Origin: Syngnathus acus
Taxonomy: Eukaryota > Chordata > Actinopteri > Syngnathiformes > Syngnathidae
DNA: 64,000 bases
Assembly: GCF_901709675.1 (NCBI RefSeq)
Contig: NC_051094.1
Span: forward strand, 11,464,501 to 11,528,500
Reading direction: 5' to 3'
A program made the translations under genes and the position numbers. Positions 43,537 to 53,769 of this stretch are shown in pieces (the stretch's first letter is position 1; each line of letters starts with the position of its first letter). The notes under the pieces were generated by a model. That model had not been told where the DNA came from and ran no database searches. It saw only the letters and a list, made by a program, of their open reading frames with translations.

Positions 43537-43646
43537 TGTATGTATGTATGTATGTATGTATGTATGTATGTATGTATGTATGTATGTATGTATGTATGTA
43601 TGTATGTACGTACGTACGTATGTATGTATGTATGTATGTATATATG
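43537..43646. repeat. (TATG)n tetranucleotide microsatellite with a (TACG)3 interruption
   Basis: About 110 bases of TGTA units; three TACG units at about 43607-43619 interrupt it. The Tyr-Val-Cys-Met open frame across it is an artefact. Confidence 0.97.
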
Positions 43647-44059
43647 TTTTATAAAGACTGATAAAATGACTGACGACTTTAATTTAATGCACATTTATAT
43701 GTATGGACCGTTTCATGTATCGTTGTCGTGTAACCTCAGAATGACTAATTATGAGCCATTTCAAACTGCAAGTGACTTATGATTTAAAGACCTATAAAAC
43801 ATTAGCATTATTGAACTCATTCATTCGTCCAACTACCTCCACAGAATTCATATTACGTCATATTTTATGTTTAGTTTTTTCTTTCTTTTTTCAATATTCC
43901 ACCGTTTTGTCCTATTAAAAAATGCATGAATATTGAGGGGGAATCCGAAATAAACTAAATATTAAACTGACTATTCATACTGTGAGTATGAATTACGTTT
44001 GGCCTTGGTTCTATTCAGTATTTTAAGTTTTGAAAAAGATTGATCTGCCCAGACTTCAC

Positions 44060-44125
44060 TTAAGATGTTTTACTGGTTGTGAAAGAGCTGTATAAATAAA
44101 GATGCACGGTATCGTATCGTATTGT
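44060..44125 (+). mobile_element. LINE 3' tail fragment
   Basis: GGTTGTGAAAGAGCTGTATA followed by AATAAAGATGCACGGTATCG and GTATC repeats resembles fish LINE 3' ends (a GTGCTATATAAATAAA motif then a short tandem tail). Confidence 0.5.
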
Positions 44126-44579
44126 AGTGTAATTGTAGCACTATGTTGTATTATTCATTTTTGCCCACCAGGAGGCAATGTTGTAATTAGGACACCAGGC
44201 AGGTTATTGGCTTCAAATAATGTTGTCAATTTAAATCCCGGTATTAAAGGAAGTCACTGTCATCAGACAAAATCTAGAAGCTTTATCATCAAGTTTGTTT
44301 AAAACGTTTATTTTTTTCAGTAAATTGGTGAGTCAAACAATAAAATACACAACACAATAGCTCATAACACTCAATATCTGTTTTTCTTTTTCACTGTATA
44401 GCATATCTTATTTTCCAACAAAAGCAATATTTAGTTATTTAATTAATGTTTGAATGCACTTTGCGACTATAATTAGACGATTATTCCTAATAAATAAGTT
44501 ACAAGTTAAGATATATTACGCGCATGCAGGTTGGCCACATGCGATGTACGACCAACAATTACAATTATGATTATGATTA

Positions 44580-44581
<2 letters not shown>

Positions 44582-44628
<47 letters not shown>
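44582..44628. repeat. (ATT)n microsatellite
   Basis: About 14 tandem ATT units. Confidence 0.95.
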
Positions 44629-44629
<1 letters not shown>

Positions 44630-45408
44630 TTTTGCTGGAATCACATGCGAGCTCACTTGTCCAGAATTCTTATTGTCGGGCTATCTCGTCTCTCTACGTA
44701 TGGCAAATCCCGTTAAATTCAGTTGATCATGAATAAATAGAGGTGTCTATTGGCAGTGATTTTGCCTAATCCGCAAGCGGGGAACATTTTTGAGCCTGTA
44801 TCAGGGCAGTGAAGGCAGTTCTGGAGAATGAAAGCAGAACAGCGCGCATGATTGAGAGGGAGCACCGAGCTGCATGTTTTCTCTTGCCTTACGGCAAGCT
44901 ATTTATTTTAAATAACTCTGTCAGCATGGTGATCAATTCAACCGCATTTGTGAATCCAAAATGTTCCTCCCCCAGTCAAAACCAGGTGAGAGGGAAGTGA
45001 AGATCCGACTGGCATGCATGCATGGGCCCAGTTTGGCAGAACGTCGTTGTGGTCTTATATGTTCCGTAAAATGGCTAAAATTGCACGTTCCGTGAGTTCC
45101 GCGAAAGACTGATCCAATTACAGCTGATTCGTCACCAATTGCGCCCTCCAATTGGAATCAGCGCTGATCAGCAACGAGATAAGAGCCGTGGAAACCTCCA
45201 CAGTTCTTTCCTACACTGAGAAAATACTTTCCTTCAGGACCTATTTTAATAATTTCACAACAATATGCAAAAACAAATTAAATGCTGAATTTAGATGTCT
45301 GACCATTATAAAATATCTGCTTTTAATATGTTTAGTGCAATATGCCAAACGACTGAATGATGTCTGAGTGTTGTTACAAATACTGTCCTATATACTGTCA
45401 CTAAATGA

Positions 45409-45433
45409 ATAAATAAATAAATAAATAAATAAA
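45409..45433. repeat. (AAAT)n microsatellite
   Basis: Six AAAT units. Confidence 0.9.
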
Positions 45434-46703
45434 CCACCGTGATCTTTAATATCAGTACCTCAAATTCTTGCTCTACAATACAGGTTTAGATAATTGACTT
45501 GGTCCATTGTGGACCCCATGGCATTTGTCAAATTGTATTTAATTATTGGACTAAAGAAGCCATACACCTAAAAAATACCGTTACCCTACCTTACATTGCA
45601 CGTTTTTAAATGTATTTTAACATGACCGTATTTTGTATATGTTTGACGTTTTCTGCACGTGCACGGTGCAGTGCATAGACTCTACAATAAAATTACGAAT
45701 GTTGCTATTTATAAATAACAACATTCGTATTTTTATTGTGTATGCAATTGTTTCAATCGAATTGTTGACCGGCAATTTTTGGATGCGACATCTTCAGCAA
45801 AATGTTACACTTTAAAGCAAGCTTTTACACTACTCTTAAAACACTGCATGATCTGAAATTTGTATTTCACCGTCGGATTTAAAATAGCCTAATAATGAGA
45901 ATAAAAGTCTCTAAAATCAGCATGCAGGTGCATGAATTTAAATGTTAAATATTCGTCTCATGCAGTTGTGCACTGCCTCTTCAAACTGTATTATACAAAC
46001 TACATCTCTTACCTTCAGGCTGCACGCAACATAACTGTAGTTGTGGCTGCTTGCAGGGCGTTATGTTTCAACTTTAGCAAGAACTTCTAGTTGTGTTCCC
46101 ACACCTGCTGGCACTGCTGCTACATGTTTTTTTCTTTTTTTTGTTTTAAGTGAGCGTGGGCTTGTCAAGCAGGGGCTCATTAAAACACGATTGATTTATT
46201 GAATTAATGATCCCATTTACACAAGCGACCTCCAGAGTTGAATGCCTGTGAGTATACGCAGCCTACATATGTGGGTGTTTTTCAAGTGTATTGATTAAAA
46301 TATATTGATAATGCTCAGCTTCCAATGCTGTTCGATGGTACCATAATCTAATATAGTGAAAGGTTGGAATCAACCCCCTACTAAAGTGCTGGAAATAAGG
46401 GACTTGACGTTATGACTGTCAGGTGGCCCATGCAATTTTGGAGGCGCATCTGTGACAATCAATGAAATCAATAACGTTGCGCGTTCTTATTAAATTATTG
46501 CGCTATAGTCAAGTCTTTTCAGATTAGTCCTGCAATTCTTAATGTGAACAGCAGAGTGCGCGCCCACCAATCTGCTCCACTTTCTGACGTGGGCTGCAGG
46601 TCACAGCCTGGATGCTCTACAAAGGCCTCGAAAAACAAGATTTATTCACTCTACAGCTCCCTCACAAAGGCTTGTATTTAATTCACCGCTTTATCTGCAT
46701 TCG

Positions 46704-46747
<44 letters not shown>

Positions 46748-46801
46748 TGTTATTATTATTATTATTATTAGTATTAGTATTAGTAGTAGTAGTAGTAGTA
46801 G
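46704..46801. repeat. (ATT)n / (AGT)n compound microsatellite
   Basis: About 100 bases of TTA units grading into TAG units, 1.4 kb upstream of the lmx1b start. Spurious poly-Leu and poly-Asn frames arise from it. Confidence 0.95.
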
Positions 46802-47214
46802 CTGCAACATGCTTGCATTCTTTTCCACATCGTGATTTACTCATAAATAGGCTAGTATATAAAGTAATAAATGGTGTTTGCAAAGAAAAAAAAAAGTATA
46901 ATAATCACAACCAGACCGCTAATTTTATTTTTATTTCGATACGTGCATTTTCCTTTCTATACACGGAAATCGATTATAATTAATTTGTGTTATTGTCGGA
47001 ACACTGGCCTGCGTGTGCTTGGATTGTGTTCCTGGATTTAAAAAAAAACATACGTAAATTACGTAATTTTAAGACAATTCGCTGCATGTATTGCACTGTT
47101 ATATTTAAAAAAAAGCATTCTAAACCAACGTGTAATAATATCTAACTATACAGAATGTTCTATGATGGCAAAAAAGAAGCTTTTTATGATTAAATGTTTT
47201 GATTTTTTTGTCCA

Positions 47215-47269
47215 TATTATTATTATTATTATTGTTGTTGTTGTTGTTGTTGTTATTAGTAGTAGTAGC
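47215..47269. repeat. (ATT)n-(GTT)n-(AGT)n compound microsatellite
   Basis: Successive ATT, GTT and TAG trinucleotide blocks about 0.9 kb upstream of the lmx1b start. Confidence 0.95.
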
Positions 47270-47399
47270 ATTAGTGTTATGATTTAGACGTTGATGAATT
47301 TTGTAGGTCATCCTTGGCTCCATCTTCTGGTTATCACCTCTGATCACCAGGTGCATCCGCTAACAGGAGTGAGCAAATTGCAGTGGAAACAGTCCGCAA

Positions 47400-48180
47400 A
47401 AGACCTAAGAAACCATGTGATGCTCTCACACGCACGGCACGTACGCACGCGCGCCCTATAAGTATAAATTACACGCGAGGACATTTATGATTTTATATTT
47501 CATCACCCTAAAGTTTACTTGTTTTCTAGATTAAAAAAACCCCTTAAATTCTCGTTTTTGTTTAAGCGTGAGATAAGGTAATTGTACTATAGGCCTGTAC
47601 GATCTATTATCGAGATGACCATTATTTTGTGCAATGTTATTGTTGTTGGCCTGCGTGGATTCACTGCACTGTGCTCCAATAGCATCCCAATTCCTGATGG
47701 GGAGTGAAAAAAGTGCAGCCATGCATGCACGAGTGGGAGGTTCCTCTCGCCTCAATCACGATGTGAGACTTGAACAGCAACACGAACACAAGCAAGCAAG
47801 TAAGCAAGCTCCTGCATGGGTTGGTGCCGGGACATCTCCACTCTGCTGTCTTTGGACCTCATTGTCTGCTCTTTTCTCCTTGGACGAACTCTGATTGGAT
47901 CCTCAAATCAGCTCCGAAGCGCTCGGCTCTCGAAGAACACGTAAACGCGTCTTCTGTTCTGATTTTTACAGGTGACACCGAGCGCTTTTGTGCATTTATT
48001 TTCTATCTGTGACGTGTATACACTCACGACCATGGTGGATGTTTTATTGGTCTCTCAAAGTCGTGGTGGTGGTGGTGGTGGCGGCTCAACAGGTTCCGAA
48101 CACGGCCGCTTTGTGACCGATCGGGTTGTCGGACTATTTTCTACCCTGACGGTGCCCGTTGTGTGTATCTGTGTGTTCTT
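47400..48180 (+). promoter_or_regulatory. lmx1b: lmx1b promoter / 5' leader region (candidate)
   Basis: The 780 bases before the start codon are richer in CpG than their surroundings (for example 47432-47453 and 47920-47950). A TATA-like TATAAATT is at 47463-47470 within CCTATAAGTATAAATTA. An inverted CCAAT (ATTGG) lies near 47894, and a CAG acceptor-like site with a pyrimidine-rich lead ends near 47971, so a 5' leader intron is conceivable. The true transcription start is not visible. A GGT repeat (48064-48084) lies in the leader. Confidence 0.4.
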
Positions 48181-48265
48181 ATGGATCTTGCAACAGGTCC
48201 TGTGTCACTGGAACGACTTCCCGTGGGGGAACAATCCGAGACGTGCATCATGTTGGACGGCATAA
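48032..48265 (+). other. upstream ORF overlapping the lmx1b start codons
   Basis: ATG at 48032 sits in an optimal context (ACCATGG) and is 149 bases before the lmx1b start, in another frame. The 77-codon frame runs through both lmx1b AUGs and stops at TAA 48263-48265. It includes a poly-Gly run from the GGT repeat and a hydrophobic stretch. If the leader includes 48032, ribosomes initiating here would bypass both lmx1b starts. No protein function is claimed. Confidence 0.45.
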
Positions 48266-48316
48266 AAATAGAAGAGCATCCGCTGCGATCGGGACAAGCG
48301 CTGGGTGTTATGCTCG
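48181..48316 (+). CDS. lmx1b: lmx1b coding exon 1 with two conserved in-frame start codons
   Basis: ATG at 48181 starts MDLATGP and a second in-frame ATG at 48250 starts MLDGIKIEE. They are exactly 23 codons apart, the same spacing as the two starts known for mammalian LMX1B. An in-frame TGA at 48010-48012 precedes with no ATG in between, so 48181 is the first in-frame ATG. Its context is weak at -3 (C) with G at +4; the second ATG has A at -3 and T at +4. Donor G|GTGAGT after 48316, phase 1. Confidence 0.93.
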
Positions 48317-48704
48317 GTGAGTCCGATCAAAAGAAAAAAAATATATACAAATGAGCAAAACATGTAACGCCAGTGAAAATGCAATTATAGTTTTAATTTG
48401 CGTTAATTGCATCCTGGGTGACTGAAACCGCGTTGGACTTTTTTTTTTCTTTTTCTTTTTTTAATTTAAAGACACGTGCAACTGGATGTTCCCACTAAAG
48501 TTTACTTTGGTTTCCAGGGACAGACTGTCACCACCAGGCCGTGTGTGAAGGCTGCCACCGTCCCATCTCAGACCGCTTTCTGATGAGGGTCAACGAGTCG
48601 TCGTGGCACGAGGAGTGTTTGCAGTGCACAGTGTGTCAACAGCCTCTCATCACCAGCTGCTACTTCAGAGAAAGGAAACTTTACTGCAAGCACGACTACC
48701 AACA
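48181..48704 (+). CDS. lmx1b: lmx1b: LIM-homeobox transcription factor 1-beta, first two coding exons (partial)
   Basis: Exons 48181-48316 and 48518-48704 encode residues 1-108. Family knowledge: LMX1B is a nuclear LIM-homeodomain activator that specifies dorsal limb/fin fate, podocytes, anterior eye and dopaminergic/serotonergic neurons. Two LIM domains bind partners such as LDB1 and the homeodomain binds AT-rich DNA. Seen here: the N-terminus MDLATGP..SLER, the [14 protein letters not shown] block, and a complete LIM1 with zinc ligands Cys55, Cys58, His76, Cys79, Cys82, Cys85, Cys102 and Asp105 (C-x2-C, H-x2-C, C-x2-C, C-x2-D). [20 protein letters not shown] is identical to mammalian LMX1B as I recall it and separates it from other LIM-homeobox genes. 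LIM2, homeodomain and C-terminus are not in the window; exon 2 ends two bases into Gln108. Teleosts may carry two lmx1b copies and which one this is cannot be decided here. Confidence 0.95.
48317..48517 (+). other. lmx1b: lmx1b intron 1 (201 bases)
   Basis: Short phase-1 intron with donor GTGAGT and acceptor TTTCCAG. It contains a T-rich run at about 48439-48464. Nothing else is recognised. Confidence 0.9.
48518..48704 (+). CDS. lmx1b: lmx1b coding exon 2 (complete LIM1 domain)
   Basis: Acceptor TTTCCAG ends at 48517 and the first two bases complete Gly46. The exon encodes residues 47-107 and carries all eight zinc ligands of LIM1 listed in the gene entry. Donor CA|GTAAGA follows 48704 after two bases of Gln108; the next exon should begin with G and then the LIM2 segment, which is not found before the window ends. 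Confidence 0.96.
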
Positions 48705-48904
48705 GTAAGAACTGCTTTTTTGTTCCCTCTTCAATTGCTCCTCTTTTTGTATGAGCGCGTTTTGGTGATGCTTGGTGACAATTTGGCCTGCTTGTGAGTC
48801 ATGTATTGAACGCATCATTCGGGAAATGCGCTAAACCACGTTTGACATTTTATTAGACCTAATCTAGAAATAATAATAATAAAAAAAGCAATTTATGCTG
48901 AGCA

Positions 48905-48970
48905 GTCTTAGAAATATACAAAACCTCTACAATTGCCGTCTTAGAAATATACAACACCTCTGCAATTGCG
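48905..48970. repeat. 33-base tandem duplication
   Basis: Two adjacent 33-base units beginning GTCTTAGAAATATACAA, differing at two or three positions, 200 bases after the lmx1b LIM1 exon. Confidence 0.9.
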
Positions 48971-49008
48971 TAGGCCTGCTCTAAAACTCAGATGTATTTG
49001 AGACATTT

Positions 49009-49015
49009 AATTATT

Positions 49016-49046
<31 letters not shown>

Positions 49047-49061
49047 TTATTATTATTATTA
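49009..49061. repeat. (ATT)n microsatellite
   Basis: About 17 ATT units with one TTTT interruption, just downstream of the LIM1 exon. Confidence 0.95.
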
Positions 49062-49623
49062 AAGTACAAAAAATGTCATCATCATACACCGGCCCAACAC
49101 TATTCAGGAATCCTCAGTTTATTATTCTTTACGTTTCTAAGATCATGCAATTTACAATGAAAGAAAATCTTGCCTCTATAAAACCAGTATTTTGTATTTT
49201 AATTTACCTCTAAATATGTAGTGACATTTCAAGTCAGCAGTGTATAAGTTATTTTACGTTTGCATAAATGTGTGTGTTTTAATTACACTGAATTGTATTT
49301 CCTCATTTGTTTCAACATGCGCCAAATAAAAGATGCATGTGAGTCATTAAAATATTTAGAGTGCCGGTTATGACTATATCCACTTCCTAACACAAAGCAT
49401 CATAATTAGACACGATAGAATGCATAACTTGATGATGTTCACCAATTACTGTTGGACTGAGAGATTCCCATTGAAAAAAAAAATTTAATTATACATTTGT
49501 GTAATTATAACTGAAGCCGCAGTGATTTGATGATTGATTTGATCATGTCTTTAGACAGCAAAGCAATTCTACCTTAAAGATAATTAAATACAGACTTTTT
49601 GTTACAATTACTATTTTAATGTG

Positions 49624-49740
<117 letters not shown>

Positions 49741-52728
49741 ATGTACTTTATTTCGATTGCTGTTGTTACATTGATCACATAGCATTGGAGCAGATATTGC
49801 AGTTTAGCAACAGATTTAACAGTGCTTTTTGGGCCTTGACGACCCTGGGGTGCTCTATAGTTTCTCATTGCATGGAGCTTTTCATGCTTGTCATCAAATG
49901 TTCACCTTTTTGTCTGCGGTCTTTTTAACAAATCTACTTTCATTACTGGGACATGGTGGCTCCCTGCTAGACACCTTGCAAGCAACAAAGAGTTACATCC
50001 ATTGCCGTGTGTGCCATTCAAGCAGCTTTGTCACAGTGTAGTTGCGGGATAACAATAGGGGGTAAAAATCATAGCAGTAACTATGGGATACCAGAGTCAT
50101 GGCGTCAACGCTCAGAGGTGGTGGAAGCTGGGAGGGAAAGAGAGCGAGACAAGGATCTCTTCCTCAGTCCTCCTCCTTTTTTTAACCAAGGCCTATTTGT
50201 AGTTGTAGCGATGTGTTTCTAAAGATTGGAGCATTTTATACATTGGATCCTCCTCTTAAATGGTAACAACTCCCTTCGTCCTTGCGATCATTGTTGGGAA
50301 TGGTGTCAGCTTGTGTGGCACATCAAATCAGAGCCGAGCCTGGCAGAACAACAACAACCCGCTGGGCGCCATCCTTCTCACATGCTGCTATTCAACACAT
50401 CTTTTAATTCTTCATACACTTTTCAACCCCCTACTCCTCCATATTTATGGCCACAGCTAAGCGGAGGGTCCGGCCCGCATGTCACACACTCGCGTACAAA
50501 GACAGACAGTGTCCCCTTTTCCTGTTTATTCCACTTGCAGTGATGGGATATTTAAGGATGTAATTGGCACCTTTTTGACTTTTATGACACCCATTTAAGA
50601 TGCATTTGTCAGCCCACAAACTGCCTGGGGCTGTGAGGAGAGCTCCTAGCGTTCTAGGTTCTCCTGCCTAATTACATTCCTACAGCAACTGATTCATGCT
50701 CCGTAATCAGCTCTCACCAACTATAATAAATCAAGGAATTGGCAAGCATTCTTTTTTTCACACCTTTGGTACAGCTGTAAGGGTAGACAGGGGAAAACAA
50801 TTGTGTACCGTGTTATTAAAACTCCCACCAACACGGTTCAACCTGTCTTGCTCCATATAGTGCAATTATATAGTAACAAGATTGGATTTTATTATCCTTT
50901 TATCCCATATGTTTTTCTTTTTTTAACACCATGCCACTGACCCATGTTTATTGTTGCTGTGTTGACCTAAATTTAAGGAAATTGAAATTTATGTGAAGGT
51001 AAATTATGTTTGACCGTTTATTTTTTCATCAAAATTGGCAAATAGGATTTTAATGTACTTCAACAGAGCTAGTTTTTTTTTTTACATTTCCAAACAAGAA
51101 ACACAACATAAAATATTATTTTGTGGTGAATGTGACCATGTTGAGAGCTTTCGGGTGGATGGCAGTCAGAGCCGTCGACAGCAACAAGCTTGAACGACAC
51201 AGGCGCTGGAATTACACTACCCTGAGAGACTTTGTGTTTGTGCCCTGGTCTTCGCAGGTCAATCACGCATCATTAGAAATGAGATCATTTTCCTAGAGGG
51301 ACCTTTCCTTTAACCATGCATCCATGTAGTGAGGCCATCAGTGGGCCGATGTATTGGGCAACACCCCTGTAATAGACTGCTTCGTTAGAAAGTGCCATGG
51401 GCTACATCTACAAATGTAACCCTCATCATACTACACCAAATAACTTAGAGCCAGCTATTCTGGATGTATTGAAATGCATAATTATATTTTACTATCAAAC
51501 CGTTTTTTCTCTGTAGTGACCCTTGATGAAACAAGCCGAAAGTGGCAACAGCAACATTTATGAATGCCAGGCATTTTTTATACAAATGTAAGCCAAATTT
51601 CAAATCAGGTCATATGAGTATGAGGAGTAGATCAAAACAGCAGTGATGAAGCCATAAAAGTGGAGCTCCCAGAATCGGTCTCACCTCCCATGCATGCTGG
51701 ACGATCCCCAAGTGTGCTGAGAGCTGCCTTTTTAGAACTGTTTGGAGTAGCCTCCTGTGAACTTGTTGTTTTTTAATTAGCTGAGCTTGTGACGCTGCAG
51801 CAGTGGTGCCGGATAGATGCTGACGGCTGGCTTTCTGTGTTCGCTGTTCCACTGTGTGTGTGCGCGTGTGTGTGTGTATTTCATTCAGTCCAGGGACACT
51901 CCCGTGCGGCCTGTGTACATACTATTGCCCATAGACCAAAAACTAAAGATAAAAAAATAAAATGATGCTCTTTGTGTTGTCTTCCCAGCAGGCTAGTTTC
52001 AAAGTTAATTAAAGACTGTCCTACGTTTTGCGATTAAAAACAACCAAGCATTTTTCCAAGTTGATCTTTGTTCCTTTGTGGAAGACCTTTTTTTCACATT
52101 TGATTTTTCATAATTTACTCTATAAAGGATACAATTTTATTTTTAAGCTCTGTTCTTGGGTAATGTTAGAAAAGCTAAGCTGCATAATATTGCTTCAGCT
52201 TGCTGGGATTTTTAATGCTCGGCGAGCAGCTAGCTCAAACTGACCCTGTTCCTCTTTAAGGAAGTATTGGGTTCTAAGTCAACATGGCCCGGTCTGACCA
52301 AGCAGCACACTCGGCTGCATCTTCTGCCTTATCACAAATTCTGGCCCATTTGCATGTAGTGGTATTACGTGAAATTAAAAAATTGGGATATTAATAGAGG
52401 AAAATAATGAATACCCTCATATTGTTTAATACATATTTGCTGTGTTTAAGGGTATTAAAAAGGCGACATCAGATATAAAAAGGTAATGAAAATACTTCTA
52501 TTACTAAATTAAATGTTTTTATAAAGCTTTATTCTAATAAGACATTGCCTGTTGTCGTTTTTCAGTGGACATAAATACAGGGTAATAATGTGTGTTTATG
52601 TATGTGTGTGCAGTTGGGAGACAAAGCATTTTGCAGGATGCTTTGTGAAGCCACAGAGGCTCTAGCCATGGTAATGCCATCACCACTTTAGAGGCCAGAC
52701 TAGTGGCGAAGGATGTGAAAAAGAAGGC

Positions 52729-52793
52729 CGTGTGGCACTGTGTGTCTGCGTGTTTGTGTGTGTGTGTGCGCGCGCACGTGTATGAGTGTGTGA
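52729..52793. repeat. GT/GC alternating tract
   Basis: Alternating purine-pyrimidine stretch including GTGTGTGTGTGCGCGCGCACGTGTA, a strong Z-DNA candidate. Confidence 0.85.
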
Positions 52794-53753
52794 TGGCTTG
52801 GTTGGTGCAGTGGTGCAAGGGTGCAGGGGAGGAGAAAGATCTGCAGAGGGATCTGCCTGGTGTGCTCACATTACACTGCATGATAGCGGAGGGGTCCAGA
52901 GGAACTCAAGCATGCAATTTGTTGGTAGCCACAATTTAACCTCATCTCCCAAAGCCGGCTGTTAGGCAGCCAGTGGGACATGTCAGTCAATCGGGTAAGC
53001 TAATCAGTGACACTGGAGAGAGAAAGTCCTCGGCTTGGCAACAGAGTCATTTTCATTACTGGCTCCAAGTCCTCAGGCCTTCAGGTTTATTTTCACAGCA
53101 TGACAACTTTTCATAACAAAAAGGGAAAGCAACCACAAACCATTAAAAGCAATTTACAAATTAGATTTTGTCGAAATGTGTAAAATACTGCTTCTGAATC
53201 TCTCTGAGCAAATGTTTTCAATTATCATTCGCCGCTTAATTTGCCACTTACACATTTAAATCCAGAGATTTAAGATGTTATAATGCGGCTGCACTAAAAT
53301 GTTTCATGTTTAATATTGTCACGGGCGTGCTGGTGCAAATTCTTGCCGCATTTTCAATAACATTTCACATCCGTTTGTCTCATTTTGCTCATGTGCGAGG
53401 CACATTTGTTTGGAAATAGCCCCCACTTGTTTCTTCAGGCGGGACGTTGAAACGCGCATGAGAAATGGAGACCCGGCCTCTGCTGCTGGCTACCAGAGTC
53501 ACTATTGGCTCCAGCCGAGTATATGTGATCCCAGTCTGGAATGTTTTTCCAACACGTAGGCTTTTCACAGATACACTAGAGAGGACTGGCATCACAGTGG
53601 CAAGTGCTGCATTCAGACTCTTGTGTGCTCAAGGCTTACTCTCACACTCATGTCACACATTCTAGTTCTACATGGCAATGGGCAGAGCAGTGCATTTGCC
53701 AATGTGCACCCCACATTTGGTGAGGGTGTGGGCAAATATGCATGTGCACTTAA

Positions 53754-53769
53754 CCCCCCCCCCCCCCCC
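53754..53769. repeat. poly(C) run, 16 bases
   Basis: Sixteen consecutive C; assembly or sequencing length may be unreliable here. Confidence 0.95.

Larger units (their letters stand above)
36301..47399. other. mvb12b-lmx1b intergenic region
   Basis: Eleven kb without a recognised gene on either strand. It contains a second SINE (38595-38946), a decayed transposase (42738-43050), a repeat fragment (41873-42015), a LINE tail (44060-44125) and microsatellites (43537-43646, 44582-44628, 45409-45433, 46704-46801, 47215-47269). Blocks of mixed composition at about 39690-39960 and 40260-40560 stand out from AT-rich surroundings and may be regulatory. Confidence 0.75.

Noticed and set aside
43492-43782. 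96-codon frame with Tyr-Val-Cys-Met repeats
   Set aside because: Produced by the TATG microsatellite.
46612-46983. 123-codon frame with a long poly-Leu run
   Set aside because: Poly-Leu comes from the ATT/TTA array; no flanking domain is present.
47960-47975. Possible splice acceptor TTTTTACAG in the lmx1b leader
   Set aside because: A matching donor and first exon could not be identified, so a 5' leader intron is noted only as a possibility in the promoter entry.
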